Below are positions 54,681 to 62,504 of a stretch of 64,000 nt of DNA, piece by piece (within the stretch, counting starts at the first letter, position 1; each line of letters opens with the position of its first letter). The translations under genes and the position numbers were made by a program. This DNA is from AC-32 sp963716865 (GTDB taxonomy: Bacteria > Actinomycetota > Thermoleophilia > Gaiellales > Gaiellaceae), in contig CAVQUF010000003.1 in assembly GCA_963716865.1 (NCBI GenBank), forward strand, positions 62,001-126,000, in the 5' to 3' direction. Below the pieces are notes generated by a model, which saw nothing but the letters and a program-made list of their open reading frames with translations, was not told where the DNA came from and did no database searches.

Positions 54681-55498
54681 GAAAGGTCATCGCCGCACTC
54701 GACACGAGCATGGCCGCCGGTCCGGTCCTGCTCTCGACCCTCGCGCTGGGCAGGATGCTCGACGCCGAGGTCGAGGCGCTGCACGTCCGGGAGGACAGCG
54801 ACCGCATGCCCCGCGGTGCCGCCGCGGCCGAACAGGTTCCCCTGCGCATCGCGCACGGTCCCGTCGTCGCCGCACTGGTCGAAGCCGCCGAGGAAGAGGG
54901 CGTCCTCGCGCTCGTCGTGGGGGCGCGCGGCTCGCCGCTTCGCCACCGTGTGCCGTTGGGCAGCACCGCTCTGGCAGTGGCCACGTCCGTTACCAAGCCC
55001 GTGCTCGTCGTTCCGCCTGAAGCTCGGAGACCCGGCGACCTCCAGCGCGTGCTCATCCCCCTCGAGGGCAAGGGCACACACGCACCACACGGAATCATGG
55101 AGCTCGCCCGAGCGACGGAGCTCGAGCTCGTAGTCCTGCACGTGATGCAGGAGGAGTCGCTGCCGCCCTTCACGGATCAGCCGCAGCACGAGCAGCCGGC
55201 GAGGGTCGAGGAGTTTCTCCGCCGATACTGCCCGTGGGGAATCGACTCGGTCCGGTTCGAGGTGCGGCTGGGCCGCCCGGAGGAGCTGGTACCCCTGGTT
55301 GCCGAGCAGGAAGATGTCGAGGTCATCGCCCTCGGCTGGGCGCAGGACCTGGCGCCGGACAGAGCGCCCATCGTGCAGGCGGTACTGGGCCGAGCCCGCG
55401 TCCCCGTCCTGCTCGTTCCCGTTCACACCGCGGCCCAGGCGATGAACTCACCCACGAGGGAGGAATCATGGAGCAGCTTGCAATCGTCGCCCGCCTGA
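54677..55498 (+). CDS. Universal stress protein (UspA), tandem-domain
   Basis: 273 aa. First domain starts RKVIAALDTSMAAGPVLLS and has LVVGARGSPLRHRVPLGSTA with the ATP-binding G-x-x-G-x9-G-S pattern. The second has LQRVLIPLEGK and VIALGWAQDL. Bacterial USPs respond to stress or stasis. It is translationally coupled to the HAD-GH65 gene and overlaps the next one by 31 bp. Confidence 0.88.
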   Translation: MRKVIAALDTSMAAGPVLLSTLALGRMLDAEVEALHVREDSDRMPRGAAAAEQVPLRIAHGPVVAALVEAAEEEGVLALVVGARGSPLRHRVPLGSTALAVATSVTKPVLVVPPEARRPGDLQRVLIPLEGKGTHAPHGIMELARATELELVVLHVMQEESLPPFTDQPQHEQPARVEEFLRRYCPWGIDSVRFEVRLGRPEELVPLVAEQEDVEVIALGWAQDLAPDRAPIVQAVLGRARVPVLLVPVHTAAQAMNSPTREESWSSLQSSPA

Positions 55499-55803
55499 AG
55501 CCGGGAGCTGAAGACGAGGCCAGGAAGCTGATCGAGGAGGGACCGCCCTTCGAGATCGCCGACACCGGCCTTGAGCGCCACACCATCTACCTCTCTGCGG
55601 GAGAGGTCGTCCTTGTCTTCGAGGGGCGCGAGGTGGAGGGCGTCGTCGACAGCATGATCGAGGACCCCTTCCGACCAGCCCTTTCCGATGCATTCGCGAG
55701 CTGGCGCCCACTCGTAGAGGAGCAGCCGAGGATCGCACGACCCGTCTTCTCGTGGCAGCAGGACGGAGTCGGCACGCGGACGGAAGAAGACGCGCAGCGG
55801 TGA
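55468..55803 (+). CDS. Small protein, ferredoxin-like fold, unknown function
   Basis: 111 aa. LAIVARLKPGAEDEARKLIE and HTIYLSAGEVVLVFEG look like an alpha-beta dimeric-barrel subunit. GGGAGGAATC precedes the ATG. It overlaps the stress-protein gene. No exact family. Confidence 0.65.
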   Translation: MEQLAIVARLKPGAEDEARKLIEEGPPFEIADTGLERHTIYLSAGEVVLVFEGREVEGVVDSMIEDPFRPALSDAFASWRPLVEEQPRIARPVFSWQQDGVGTRTEEDAQR

Positions 55804-55833
55804 TCGAGGCGGCGGGCTGGCGAGCGCGCGCTC

Positions 55834-55839
55834 CTATAC
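55834..55839 (+). promoter_or_regulatory. Putative -10 box of tRNA-Lys
   Basis: TATACT, 10 nt before the 5' end of the tRNA; no convincing -35. Confidence 0.5.
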
Positions 55840-55849
55840 TCGATGCCCG

Positions 55850-55922
55850 GGGCCGGTAGCTCAGCTGGTAGAGCAGGGGACTTTTAATCCCAAGGCCGCA
55901 GGTTCGAGTCCTGCCCGGCCCA
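55850..55922 (+). tRNA. tRNA-Lys (UUU)
   Basis: 73 nt. GGGCCGG/CCGGCCC acceptor, anticodon loop CTTTTAA (anticodon TTT), GGTTCGAGTCC T arm. No encoded CCA. An integrase gene lies directly downstream in opposite orientation, the usual layout of a tRNA-integrated element. Confidence 0.95.
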
Positions 55923-56014
55923 TTCAAGAAGTACCTGCAATCTCCGGTGTTTTGCTATGCGGAGCAGTGTTGTCCTGGCCAGTGGGTGTACGGGTGGGTG
56001 TACGGAAGGCCGCG

Positions 56015-56914
56015 TCAGACCGGAAAGACTCCTTCCATCTTGGCGGCTTGGAGCTTCCGCTCCGCACGTTCCCAGTGGCCGTAGATGTCGGTCGTCACCT
56101 TGAGCGAGGAGTGGCCGAGGTGCCGAGAGAGCCAGGTGATCTGCGCCCCACTCTCGAGGGCACGTTTCGCGAACGTGTGCCGGAAGCTGTGGAAGGTCCG
56201 CTTCTCGAGTGTCGGCCCCACCCGTCCGATCCTCGCACTGGCCATCGCCGGGTAAAGCTGGCGCTTGAGCAGGAAAGACGGCGAGAGGTATCGGCATGCC
56301 CCATCGCCGTGGAAGACGAGGCTGTCGCTGCCATTCGAACTCCCCCACTCGCGGTGCCAGCCAGCGAGGAGTTCGACCACGTCAGAGATCAGATCGACGT
56401 CTCGTCGCTCACGGTTCTTCGGGGTGCCCACCATGCCGCCGGTGTAGCTGCGCCGGACGCGGACGACCGCCTCCCCAAGATCGACGTCGCCCCAACGGAG
56501 CCCGAGCAACTCCCCCTGCCTCATCCCCGTCTTCAGGGCGACCAGGCACAGCGTCCTGTACGGCTCGTCGTTGAGATGCGCAAAGAGGCGAGGTAGCTCC
56601 TCATTCTCGAAGTACGCCGCCTCCTTCCGCTCGGGCCGAGGCCTCTGCGCCGGCGGCAACTCCCGCACCGGATTCGAGTCGGCGTACCGGTAGAAGACGG
56701 CCGCCTGAAGACAGGCACCAAGCACGCGCAAGTGCTTCGCACGGGTGGAGGGCGAGCAGCCTCGGTCGCGAAGAACCCTGTTGAAGCGGGCGATCTCTTC
56801 CGGTCCGATCCGACGCACGCGCTGGCCTTGGTCGGCCCAGCCTGAGAACCCGATGTTCGGCCGAGGCCGGAAGTCACCATCCTCAACCGAGTCCTCTACT
56901 CGGAGCAACGCCAT
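56015..56914 (-). CDS. Tyrosine recombinase (integrase), catalytic part
   Basis: 299 aa from ATG 56914. Catalytic residues in order: Arg in LKTGMRQGELL, Lys hairpin TPKNRERRDV, HSFRH (HxxR), LGHSS and the nucleophile Tyr in TTDIYGHW. The core-binding part (IARFNRVLRDRGCSPSTRAKHLRVL) is at its N-terminus. The integrase N-terminal arm appears to be a separate frame (56916-57155), ending TGA-A-ATG one base before this start. Active only if the two parts work together or are joined by frameshift. Confidence 0.85.
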   Translation of the reverse strand: MALLRVEDSVEDGDFRPRPNIGFSGWADQGQRVRRIGPEEIARFNRVLRDRGCSPSTRAKHLRVLGACLQAAVFYRYADSNPVRELPPAQRPRPERKEAAYFENEELPRLFAHLNDEPYRTLCLVALKTGMRQGELLGLRWGDVDLGEAVVRVRRSYTGGMVGTPKNRERRDVDLISDVVELLAGWHREWGSSNGSDSLVFHGDGACRYLSPSFLLKRQLYPAMASARIGRVGPTLEKRTFHSFRHTFAKRALESGAQITWLSRHLGHSSLKVTTDIYGHWERAERKLQAAKMEGVFPV

Positions 56915-56915
56915 T

Positions 56916-57155
56916 TCAGCCTCCGAACACCTCCTTAGCGTGGACGAGGGTGGAGCGGTAAGAGCCAACCGTCGACGGCTTCCGTTCTAGCGGGTCGCGG
57001 CCAACGATCTCCCGATGTGCCTGCTGTCCTTCGCGGACGATTACGTAGTAGACGGGTCCATGAGGGCAGGTGCAGCCATCCATCGCTCGATTGAACGGTG
57101 TCCAAGCAGGACCGAGAGCGCAGCCTCTAGAGTGCTTGGCTTGTAGGCTTGCCAC
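56916..57155 (-). CDS. Integrase N-terminal arm-binding fragment, split off
   Basis: 79 aa from GTG 57155. CTCPHGPVYYVIVREG, then ERKPSTVGSYRSTLVHAKEVFGG, which is the start of a typical integrase core-binding domain. The frame ends TGA and the catalytic gene begins 2 nt later in another frame. Neither other frame joins the two without stops. Could be a frameshifted, decaying integrase or two coupled peptides. Confidence 0.6.
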   Translation of the reverse strand: MASLQAKHSRGCALGPAWTPFNRAMDGCTCPHGPVYYVIVREGQQAHREIVGRDPLERKPSTVGSYRSTLVHAKEVFGG

Positions 57156-57161
57156 GTCTTT

Positions 57162-57194
57162 AGTCTACTTAATAGACTCTAGTATTCCTACTAG
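57162..57194. promoter_or_regulatory. Tandem inverted repeats between int and xis
   Basis: AGTCTA-CTTAA-TAGACT (57162-57178) and CTAGTA-TTCC-TACTAG (57179-57194), both perfect, in an AT-rich gap between the divergent integrase and excisionase genes; likely regulator or recombination-directionality sites. Confidence 0.6.
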
Positions 57195-57249
57195 ATAGAC
57201 ATTACTCATGAGGATCGCGGGGTCCGACCCATGACTTACGGTTCGTCGC

Positions 57250-57465
57250 GTGTCGCTGAAACTCGCAGGACTCGCCGAAATGGCCGACCTACTCGGCGTC
57301 ACCAAGCGCACGGCATCTCGTTATGCGCAGAGGTCTGACTTCCCAGAGCCCGTTGCGAGACTTCGGGCAGGCCCTATCTGGCTGGAAGAAGATGTCCTAG
57401 CCTGGGCCAGGAGCGAGCCGCCGGCTCGACCGGGGCGCCCCCTCAAGGTCTCGAAGCGAAACTGA
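57250..57465 (+). CDS. Excisionase/AlpA-like HTH protein
   Basis: 71 aa from GTG. LAGLAEMADLLGVTKRTASRYAQRSDFPEPVARL is an AlpA/Xis-type winged helix-turn-helix with the usual FPEPVARL wing. Such proteins bend DNA to direct excision and often repress the integrase. Divergent from the integrase gene. Confidence 0.82.
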   Translation: MSLKLAGLAEMADLLGVTKRTASRYAQRSDFPEPVARLRAGPIWLEEDVLAWARSEPPARPGRPLKVSKRN

Positions 57466-57629
57466 GCGAGGCTTCCTTCGCGCGTCAGCGAATCACTCAA
57501 TCTCGAGCGAATCAGTGGGGCGCAAGCGAGACACCTTCCCGGCCAGGCCGACCTCGCTGACCTTGGCAGACGCGCTAATGGAGACGGCCGGTGGGTCGGA
57601 GCGCGCCCTGCAGCCGTAGCGCTCGGTTC

Positions 57630-57929
57630 TCAATACTCGCCTACACTCGCCGTGTGTCTCTGATCGTCCTGCCGCCCGGGAACAAAGGTCTCGCCGTCGA
57701 TCTCCACTTCTTGGAGCTCCTCGTCCATGATCCTTGAGAGGTTGGGGTGATCGAAGTTCCGCCCGATCGTGACTTCGCGCTCGGCCCGCGCGCGGGCCGA
57801 CTCAGGCATCACCTTCAGCACGCGGCGCTCCCCGGCGACGGAGATCTCGTACACGTACCTCTGGCCGCCGACGTGGATCTGGCCAACCATCTCGATCTGC
57901 TGGGGCAGGACCTCGCGGAGGACCTTCAA
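57630..57929 (-). pseudogene. Truncated protein kinase N-lobe
   Basis: 99 aa. VGQIHVGGQRYVYEISVAGERRVLKVMPESARARAEREV resembles an N-lobe: Gly-rich loop, ATP-binding Lys in VLKVM and alphaC Glu, then FDHPNLSRI. The catalytic loop and everything after are gone. Just after IDGETFV the sequence becomes unrelated. Probably a remnant; as a short stand-alone protein it would lack kinase activity. Confidence 0.6.
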
Positions 57930-58152
57930 TCGTCAACAAGGTGCCACAGCCCAGATACGCACGTCTGGCAACACGCTAACGAGCCGCCTACCGCGAAGCT
58001 AGGTCCAAAGTGGCGCGCTGCTTGAGATCTTGCGGGCGCCTCTACTTGTTGGCATGACAATCGACGTCCACGGAGGTTCGAGGACTAACAATCCCAGCCT
58101 CTGCCACGGCTCTGCCGGCGTCCAGCGGAGGATCTGTGCGACACACCGCAAC
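57930..58152. other. Non-coding stretch upstream of the module
   Basis: No gene-like reading frame or clear repeat. It leads into the promoter at 58153. Confidence 0.5.
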
Positions 58153-58181
58153 TTGACATCCACTGACGTACAAGTTACATT
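58153..58181 (+). promoter_or_regulatory. Strong sigma-70 promoter of the winged-helix/GHKL operon
   Basis: TTGACA (-35, perfect) at 58153-58158, 17-nt spacer, TACATT (-10) at 58176-58181. Much closer to consensus than most promoters in the window. Confidence 0.75.
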
Positions 58182-58192
58182 GTACCCAATGT
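58168..58192. promoter_or_regulatory. Overlapping inverted-repeat operators in that promoter
   Basis: GTACAA-N6-TTGTAC (58168-58185) and TACATTG-TACC-CAATGTA (58176-58193) overlap the -10 box. A third GTAC follows at 58191. The arrangement suits a ribbon-helix-helix repressor, which the first gene's N-terminus resembles; inferred autoregulation. Confidence 0.65.
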
Positions 58193-58230
58193 ACTAACAA
58201 TGACACCAATGCTTGATAAGGAAGGTTGCT

Positions 58231-58773
58231 ATGCCTCCCACAATTAGGATTGATGACGAAGTGTTCGACGCGCTGAAGAAGCATGCCGAGCCGTTCGTCG
58301 ACACGCCGAACTCGGTGTTGCGCCGGCTGCTCGAGCTCGGCGAGACCGCGTCGAACGGACGCGGAGACATTGATCTCGACGAGAAGGAAGTCGTGCACGC
58401 AGCGGGCGATCGCCGAGCCCGTCCCCAGGCCCGACAACGGCGGCGCCGCACCCAGAGCCAGCGACAGCCTCGGGCGAAGACGGGCACGATTCTGCCCGAG
58501 ACGGATTACGAGCTGCCGATGCTCGAAATCATCGCGGAACACGGCGGCCGCGCTCCCGCCCGCGAGGTGCTCGACGAGCTCGAGACCAGGCTCAGCGGCA
58601 AGCTGACGGAAGTCGATCATGCGACGCTCGGCTCGGGCGACATCCGCTGGCGTAACAGGGCGCAGTTCGTCCGCCTTCGTCTGATCCAGGAGGGTGACCT
58701 GGTGAAGGATTCCCCGCGCGGGGTCTGGGAGCTGACCGATCAGGGTCGGCGGCGAATCGCTGATGCGGCATGA
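58231..58773 (+). CDS. RHH plus Mrr_N-type winged-helix DNA-binding protein
   Basis: 180 aa from ATG 58231, with AAGGAAGG upstream. Residues 1-38 (PTIRIDDEVFDALKKHAEPF ... NSVLRRLLELGE) form a ribbon-helix-helix/SeqA_N-like dimer. A basic linker (RRARPQARQRRRR) leads to a winged helix (about 92-178) like the N-terminal domain of Mrr restriction enzymes: LPMLEIIAEHGGRAPAREVLDEL, WRNRAQFVRLRLIQEGDLV and GVWELTDQGRRRI. No nuclease motif. The stop overlaps the GHKL start by ATGA. Likely the sensor or DNA-binding half of the module. Confidence 0.85.
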   Translation: MPPTIRIDDEVFDALKKHAEPFVDTPNSVLRRLLELGETASNGRGDIDLDEKEVVHAAGDRRARPQARQRRRRTQSQRQPRAKTGTILPETDYELPMLEIIAEHGGRAPAREVLDELETRLSGKLTEVDHATLGSGDIRWRNRAQFVRLRLIQEGDLVKDSPRGVWELTDQGRRRIADAA

Positions 58774-61112
58774 GCGCAGCGCGGAAGATCATCGAGGCGG
58801 CTCTTGCCGCACGCACCCTCGCGGATGCGGAGAAGGTCGACGAGATGCTCGCGGCGGCGGTCGGGCATCGCTACGAGCGGCCAGTGGGGGACAAGGTGAA
58901 CAACTTCGGCTTGATGACGACGAGTGGTTCGTATGACTTCAAGCTGATCGAGAACGTGACGAACATGCAGGACGCGCTGCTCGAGCGCGCCGCGGTCGAG
59001 CAATACGGACGGCTTGATCTCGTCCCTTACCGGACACCACGGGAGGCAGGCGCTGACTTGTTCCCTGAGCTGACTCAAGCCGAGCTTGGCCGCCGCGTGT
59101 CGGTCGAGTTCTTCGAGGCAGACGAGCCGGCGCGTAAGAGCAAGCGGCTAACGGCTGTCTTCCGTGACCAGGGCTGCGGCATAGAGCCGTCATATGTCCC
59201 GCAGTCGATCTTCGCTCTCGGCTCCGAGCACAAGACGAAGACGATCTGGCAACAGGGCGCGTTTGGGATCGGCGGCGCGACCACGTTTCGCAACGCGGAC
59301 GCAGTCGTGCTCGTCAGCCGCCGTGCGCCGGAGATGGAGCCGGCCGAGGACGTGATCCTAGTCGCTGTCAGCCTCTGGCAGAAGTCGCTGAAAGGAAAGG
59401 GGCTCTTCTACGTCGTCACGCACGATTGGCAGGGCGGAGACAGGAGCGCGGCCGTGCCCTGGTCTGCACCCGCGGCCGAGTTCGCAGAGTTCGAGCCCGG
59501 CACGCATCTCGCACTGATCAACTACGGAACCGAGCGGCTGCACGCGATCCGCCACTCGGACAACCCGAACTCGTTCGAGCGGGTGCTGGACACGCGGCTA
59601 TTCCGGCCCGTCACGCCCGTGCGGATGGAGAATCATCTGATGCGCGATCACGCGCGCACGCATCGCGGACTCGCACGCCGCTTCGACGAGAACCCCAGGC
59701 CGGACCGCAAGGAAGGCACGGCGGCGCTGCCGCTCCGGATTGGCGACAGCACGTATCAGTTGCCGGTCTCCTTCTATTTCTTCACACCGCCGCGAGTATC
59801 CGAGAATGGCACAGACACGATTGGCCAGAAGAAGAACTTCGTCGCTGACAATCACACCGTTCTGTTCACGTCGAACGGCCAGGTGCATCATCACTGGACA
59901 CCTGTCGACTTCCGCGAGCGGACGAAGCTGCGCCAGCTGAGCGAGCACGTGCTCGTCGTCGTCGAGACCGATCCTCTCCCGATCGCAGTCCGGACGGATT
60001 TCTTCACTGCGGATCGTTCCGGCGTGCGCGCGAGCGAGGAGGCGCTTCGTCTCGAGAGCGAGCTTGCCGGCTTCCTGGACGGCTGGGACGAGCTGCGCGA
60101 GTTGAACGCCGAGCTGATCCGTGAGTCGATCACTTCTGCCGGCTCGCAGCGGCCGACGTTCGAGATTTCGAAGCAGATCAGCCGTGCGTTTGCGGCGCGT
60201 CTGCAGGGTTTCAAGTTCCAGAGCATCGGAGGGAACGGCGACACGAGCTTCACGAGCACCGATCGCCCGCCGAAGCCGCCGCCCGTACTGCACTCCGACC
60301 CCACGTTCATCAAAGGCCCGAAGGACGTCACCGTATTGCCGGGGACATCGAAGGCTCTGCGGTTCACGATCGACGCGAAGGACGAGTTCTTCGCGAGCCG
60401 CCGCGGGAGCCTGGCCGTCACGTGCTCGCACCCGGACATCGACGAGGACGAGATCGCCATCGGATCGCTGCACGGCGGGCGCATCCGCGCGATCGTGGCC
60501 GTTCCCGCGGAGGCGCAGCTCGGGGAGTTCATGATCACGGCCGGCGTCTATGGCTGGGAAAAGGCTTCAGGCGGTGTGGGCCCTGATCTCGAGTGGGAAA
60601 CGAAGCTGAACGTTGTCGAGGAGATCGTGCAGCCGGAGCTGCCACCGCCGACCAGCAAGGACAAGAACCGCACGGCGGAGGGCCCTCAAGTGGCAGTGCT
60701 CTGGCGGCACGGCGACCAGGTCGAGCTGCTTCCGAAGAACCCGGGGAAGGTTCAAGAGGTGCCGGCGGTCGAGCTCGCCCGGGACGAGGAATACAAGGAG
60801 CTCCACGCGCTCGGGGAGACCCCCGTGCTAACCATCTTCCTGAACGAGGACTACTCGCCCCTGAAGAAGTATCTACAGGGCCGGCAGCGGGAGCTGACGA
60901 AGATCGGTAGCGGGCACGCATACAACCGCTATGCGATTGACGTCGGTGTCGCGCTCCTCGTCATCCACCACGCAGAAGAGCAGCGACGCAAGCGCGGCGA
61001 GCACCTGGACGAAACCCTGCTTGAGGTCGCTCGGGAAGCCGCAGCGCAAGGAGCAATCAGCATCCTGCCGCACTTCGACGCCCTCGCGCGAGAGGCGGGA
61101 ATCGATGTCTAG
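58770..61112 (+). CDS. GHKL (HSP90/MORC-like) ATPase, putative defence effector
   Basis: 780 aa. All GHKL ATPase motifs are in place: N-box E61xxxN65xxDA (ENVTNMQDALLE), the DQGCG motif (D133, G135, G137) and the ATP lid GAFGIGGATTF (163-172). A middle region (about 190-500) is of unknown fold; a beta-sandwich (about 510-620, ITAGVYGW) and a helical C-terminus (690-780, YNRYAIDVGVALLVIHHAEE) follow. GHKL ATPases of this kind recur in prokaryotic conflict systems. No nuclease, toxin or methylase motif can be read. Coupled by ATGA to the winged-helix gene. Confidence 0.85.
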   Translation: MSAARKIIEAALAARTLADAEKVDEMLAAAVGHRYERPVGDKVNNFGLMTTSGSYDFKLIENVTNMQDALLERAAVEQYGRLDLVPYRTPREAGADLFPELTQAELGRRVSVEFFEADEPARKSKRLTAVFRDQGCGIEPSYVPQSIFALGSEHKTKTIWQQGAFGIGGATTFRNADAVVLVSRRAPEMEPAEDVILVAVSLWQKSLKGKGLFYVVTHDWQGGDRSAAVPWSAPAAEFAEFEPGTHLALINYGTERLHAIRHSDNPNSFERVLDTRLFRPVTPVRMENHLMRDHARTHRGLARRFDENPRPDRKEGTAALPLRIGDSTYQLPVSFYFFTPPRVSENGTDTIGQKKNFVADNHTVLFTSNGQVHHHWTPVDFRERTKLRQLSEHVLVVVETDPLPIAVRTDFFTADRSGVRASEEALRLESELAGFLDGWDELRELNAELIRESITSAGSQRPTFEISKQISRAFAARLQGFKFQSIGGNGDTSFTSTDRPPKPPPVLHSDPTFIKGPKDVTVLPGTSKALRFTIDAKDEFFASRRGSLAVTCSHPDIDEDEIAIGSLHGGRIRAIVAVPAEAQLGEFMITAGVYGWEKASGGVGPDLEWETKLNVVEEIVQPELPPPTSKDKNRTAEGPQVAVLWRHGDQVELLPKNPGKVQEVPAVELARDEEYKELHALGETPVLTIFLNEDYSPLKKYLQGRQRELTKIGSGHAYNRYAIDVGVALLVIHHAEEQRRKRGEHLDETLLEVAREAAAQGAISILPHFDALAREAGIDV

Positions 61113-61482
61113 TCACTAGCCCGCAAGAACCAGCGTTAACGAGAACGAAATGCGTGCGGATTGCTCCCCCTGACGCTCAAGGGATTGACCATCCCAAAGG
61201 TCCGTCGACGCGTCGAGCGATACGCGAAGCCCCCGTTTTGAGCAGCGGCACCCGGGTCGTCCAGGGCGCAGCTCGGTTCGGCCTCGATCGTGTTGATGTC
61301 CCCTCTGCGAGCGGATCACCTCCGAACGTCAGGATCGGCTCGGCGAAATCGACGATCCGGGTCAGCGAGCGGAGACGCACGAGCATTTCCCGCACTGCAC
61401 GCCTGTGCAGTGGGGACCTTCAAAGGATCCTCCTCCACGTAGAGCGACAGCCGGTCGAGCATGAACGAGAAGCCATCGCTGA
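61113..61482. other. Non-coding or degraded region at the island edge
   Basis: No gene-like frame. Short minus-strand frames in two reading frames (GLPLFSDGFSFMLDRLSLYV; REMLVRLRSLTRIVDFAEPI) look protein-like but are broken by stops; perhaps a decayed gene. I could not identify it or an attachment site. Confidence 0.45.
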
Positions 61483-61605
61483 AGAGCGGCAGACCCCGAG
61501 CTGGCACTTGACGGCGGCGGCGCGATGCCCGCCAAGCTTGTGAGCGGTACCGACGAGGCGGACGTCCTCGCCTATCTCTCTACGATCGTTGCCCCCGGCA
61601 AGTAG
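61483..61605 (+). pseudogene. 3' fragment of a c-type cytochrome gene
   Basis: The last 40 codons read ...ALDGGGAMPAKLVSGTDEADV followed by LAYLSTIVAPGK and TAG. This is the usual end of cytochrome c family domains: the Met of GAMPAKL is the heme axial ligand, followed by the C-terminal helix. No CxxCH or start lies in frame upstream (a TGA stops it at 61480), so only the tail remains. Confidence 0.6.
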
Positions 61606-61637
61606 TGGACGCCGACGCTGCTGGGCCGACCACGGAC

Positions 61638-62504
61638 CTAGCCGGCGAGCGCGGCTCGCGCAGCTTCGTCGAACGGGGTGAGCTGGAGTGGGATCAGCTC
61701 CCGGATGCGTTCGTCGTTCGCGACGGTCTCGTTCCGCAAACCTTCGATGAGCGGGCGGGCGACCGACGCTTTCACCGGCGTCACGAGGTGAAGCCAGTAC
61801 GACGAAAGCCGGGGCGAGAGCACAGGCACCTCGACGATCAGCGGTCGCTTGCCACGCTCCGCTCCAACCCGCTCGATCATCTCGCGGTAGGTCATCACCT
61901 CCGGCCCGCCGACGTCGAAGCTTTCACCGATCGCTTCGGGATGGCCGCAAACGCCGGCGAGGTATTTGACGATGTCCGCGATCGCGATCGGCTGAGTGCG
62001 CACACGTACCCAGCGCGGGCAGACCATCGCCGGTAGACGGTCTACAAGCGCGACGATCGTCTCGAAGCCGGCGCTCCCCCGGCCAATGACGATCGCGGCG
62101 CGCAGGGTCGTCAGCGGGACGGGACCGGACGCGAGCTCTCGCTCGGTCTCGAGCCGGCTCCGGAGGTGCGCAGACAGGTCTGGAGAGTCGTCTCCGAGAC
62201 CCCCCAAGTAGACGAGTTGGCTGAGTCCTGCGCGCGCTGCCTGCTCAGCGACAGTCTTCGCTGCGGTTCGATCGCGGCTTTCGAAGTCGCTCACCCCGAG
62301 CGAGTGCACAAGGTAATACGCGACGTCGACTCCCTCGAGCGCCCGACGGACGGATTCGGCGTCGTTCGCGTCGGCCTGCATCCACGTCACATCGCTTGCC
62401 GGCTGCTCCCGTCGCGACAACCCGATGACGTCGTGCGTGCGTGCCAGAGCCGGCAAGAGGGCAGTCCCGATCGTTCCGGTCGCGCCGAAGACGGCGACCT
62501 TCAT
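61638..62504 (-). CDS. NAD(P)H-binding oxidoreductase (NmrA/atypical SDR-like)
   Basis: 288 aa. MKVAVFGATGTIGTALLPAL is the Rossmann loop of atypical SDRs, and the segment LVHSLGVSDFESRDRTAAKT resembles DUF2867-type/NmrA proteins. The canonical catalytic Tyr is not obvious. The start overlaps the stop of the 153-aa gene (ATGA) and GGGAGG precedes it. Third gene of the operon headed by the B12-binding regulator. Confidence 0.85.
   Translation of the reverse strand: MKVAVFGATGTIGTALLPALARTHDVIGLSRREQPASDVTWMQADANDAESVRRALEGVDVAYYLVHSLGVSDFESRDRTAAKTVAEQAARAGLSQLVYLGGLGDDSPDLSAHLRSRLETERELASGPVPLTTLRAAIVIGRGSAGFETIVALVDRLPAMVCPRWVRVRTQPIAIADIVKYLAGVCGHPEAIGESFDVGGPEVMTYREMIERVGAERGKRPLIVEVPVLSPRLSSYWLHLVTPVKASVARPLIEGLRNETVANDERIRELIPLQLTPFDEAARAALAG

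Noticed and set aside
58060..58085. GGTTCGAG motif as a possible attR for tRNA-Lys
   Set aside because: Only eight bases match the T arm, with no continuation.
61154..61543. 129-codon plus-strand frame after the GHKL gene
   Set aside because: No motif, no ribosome site, and it overlaps better-looking fragments on both strands.
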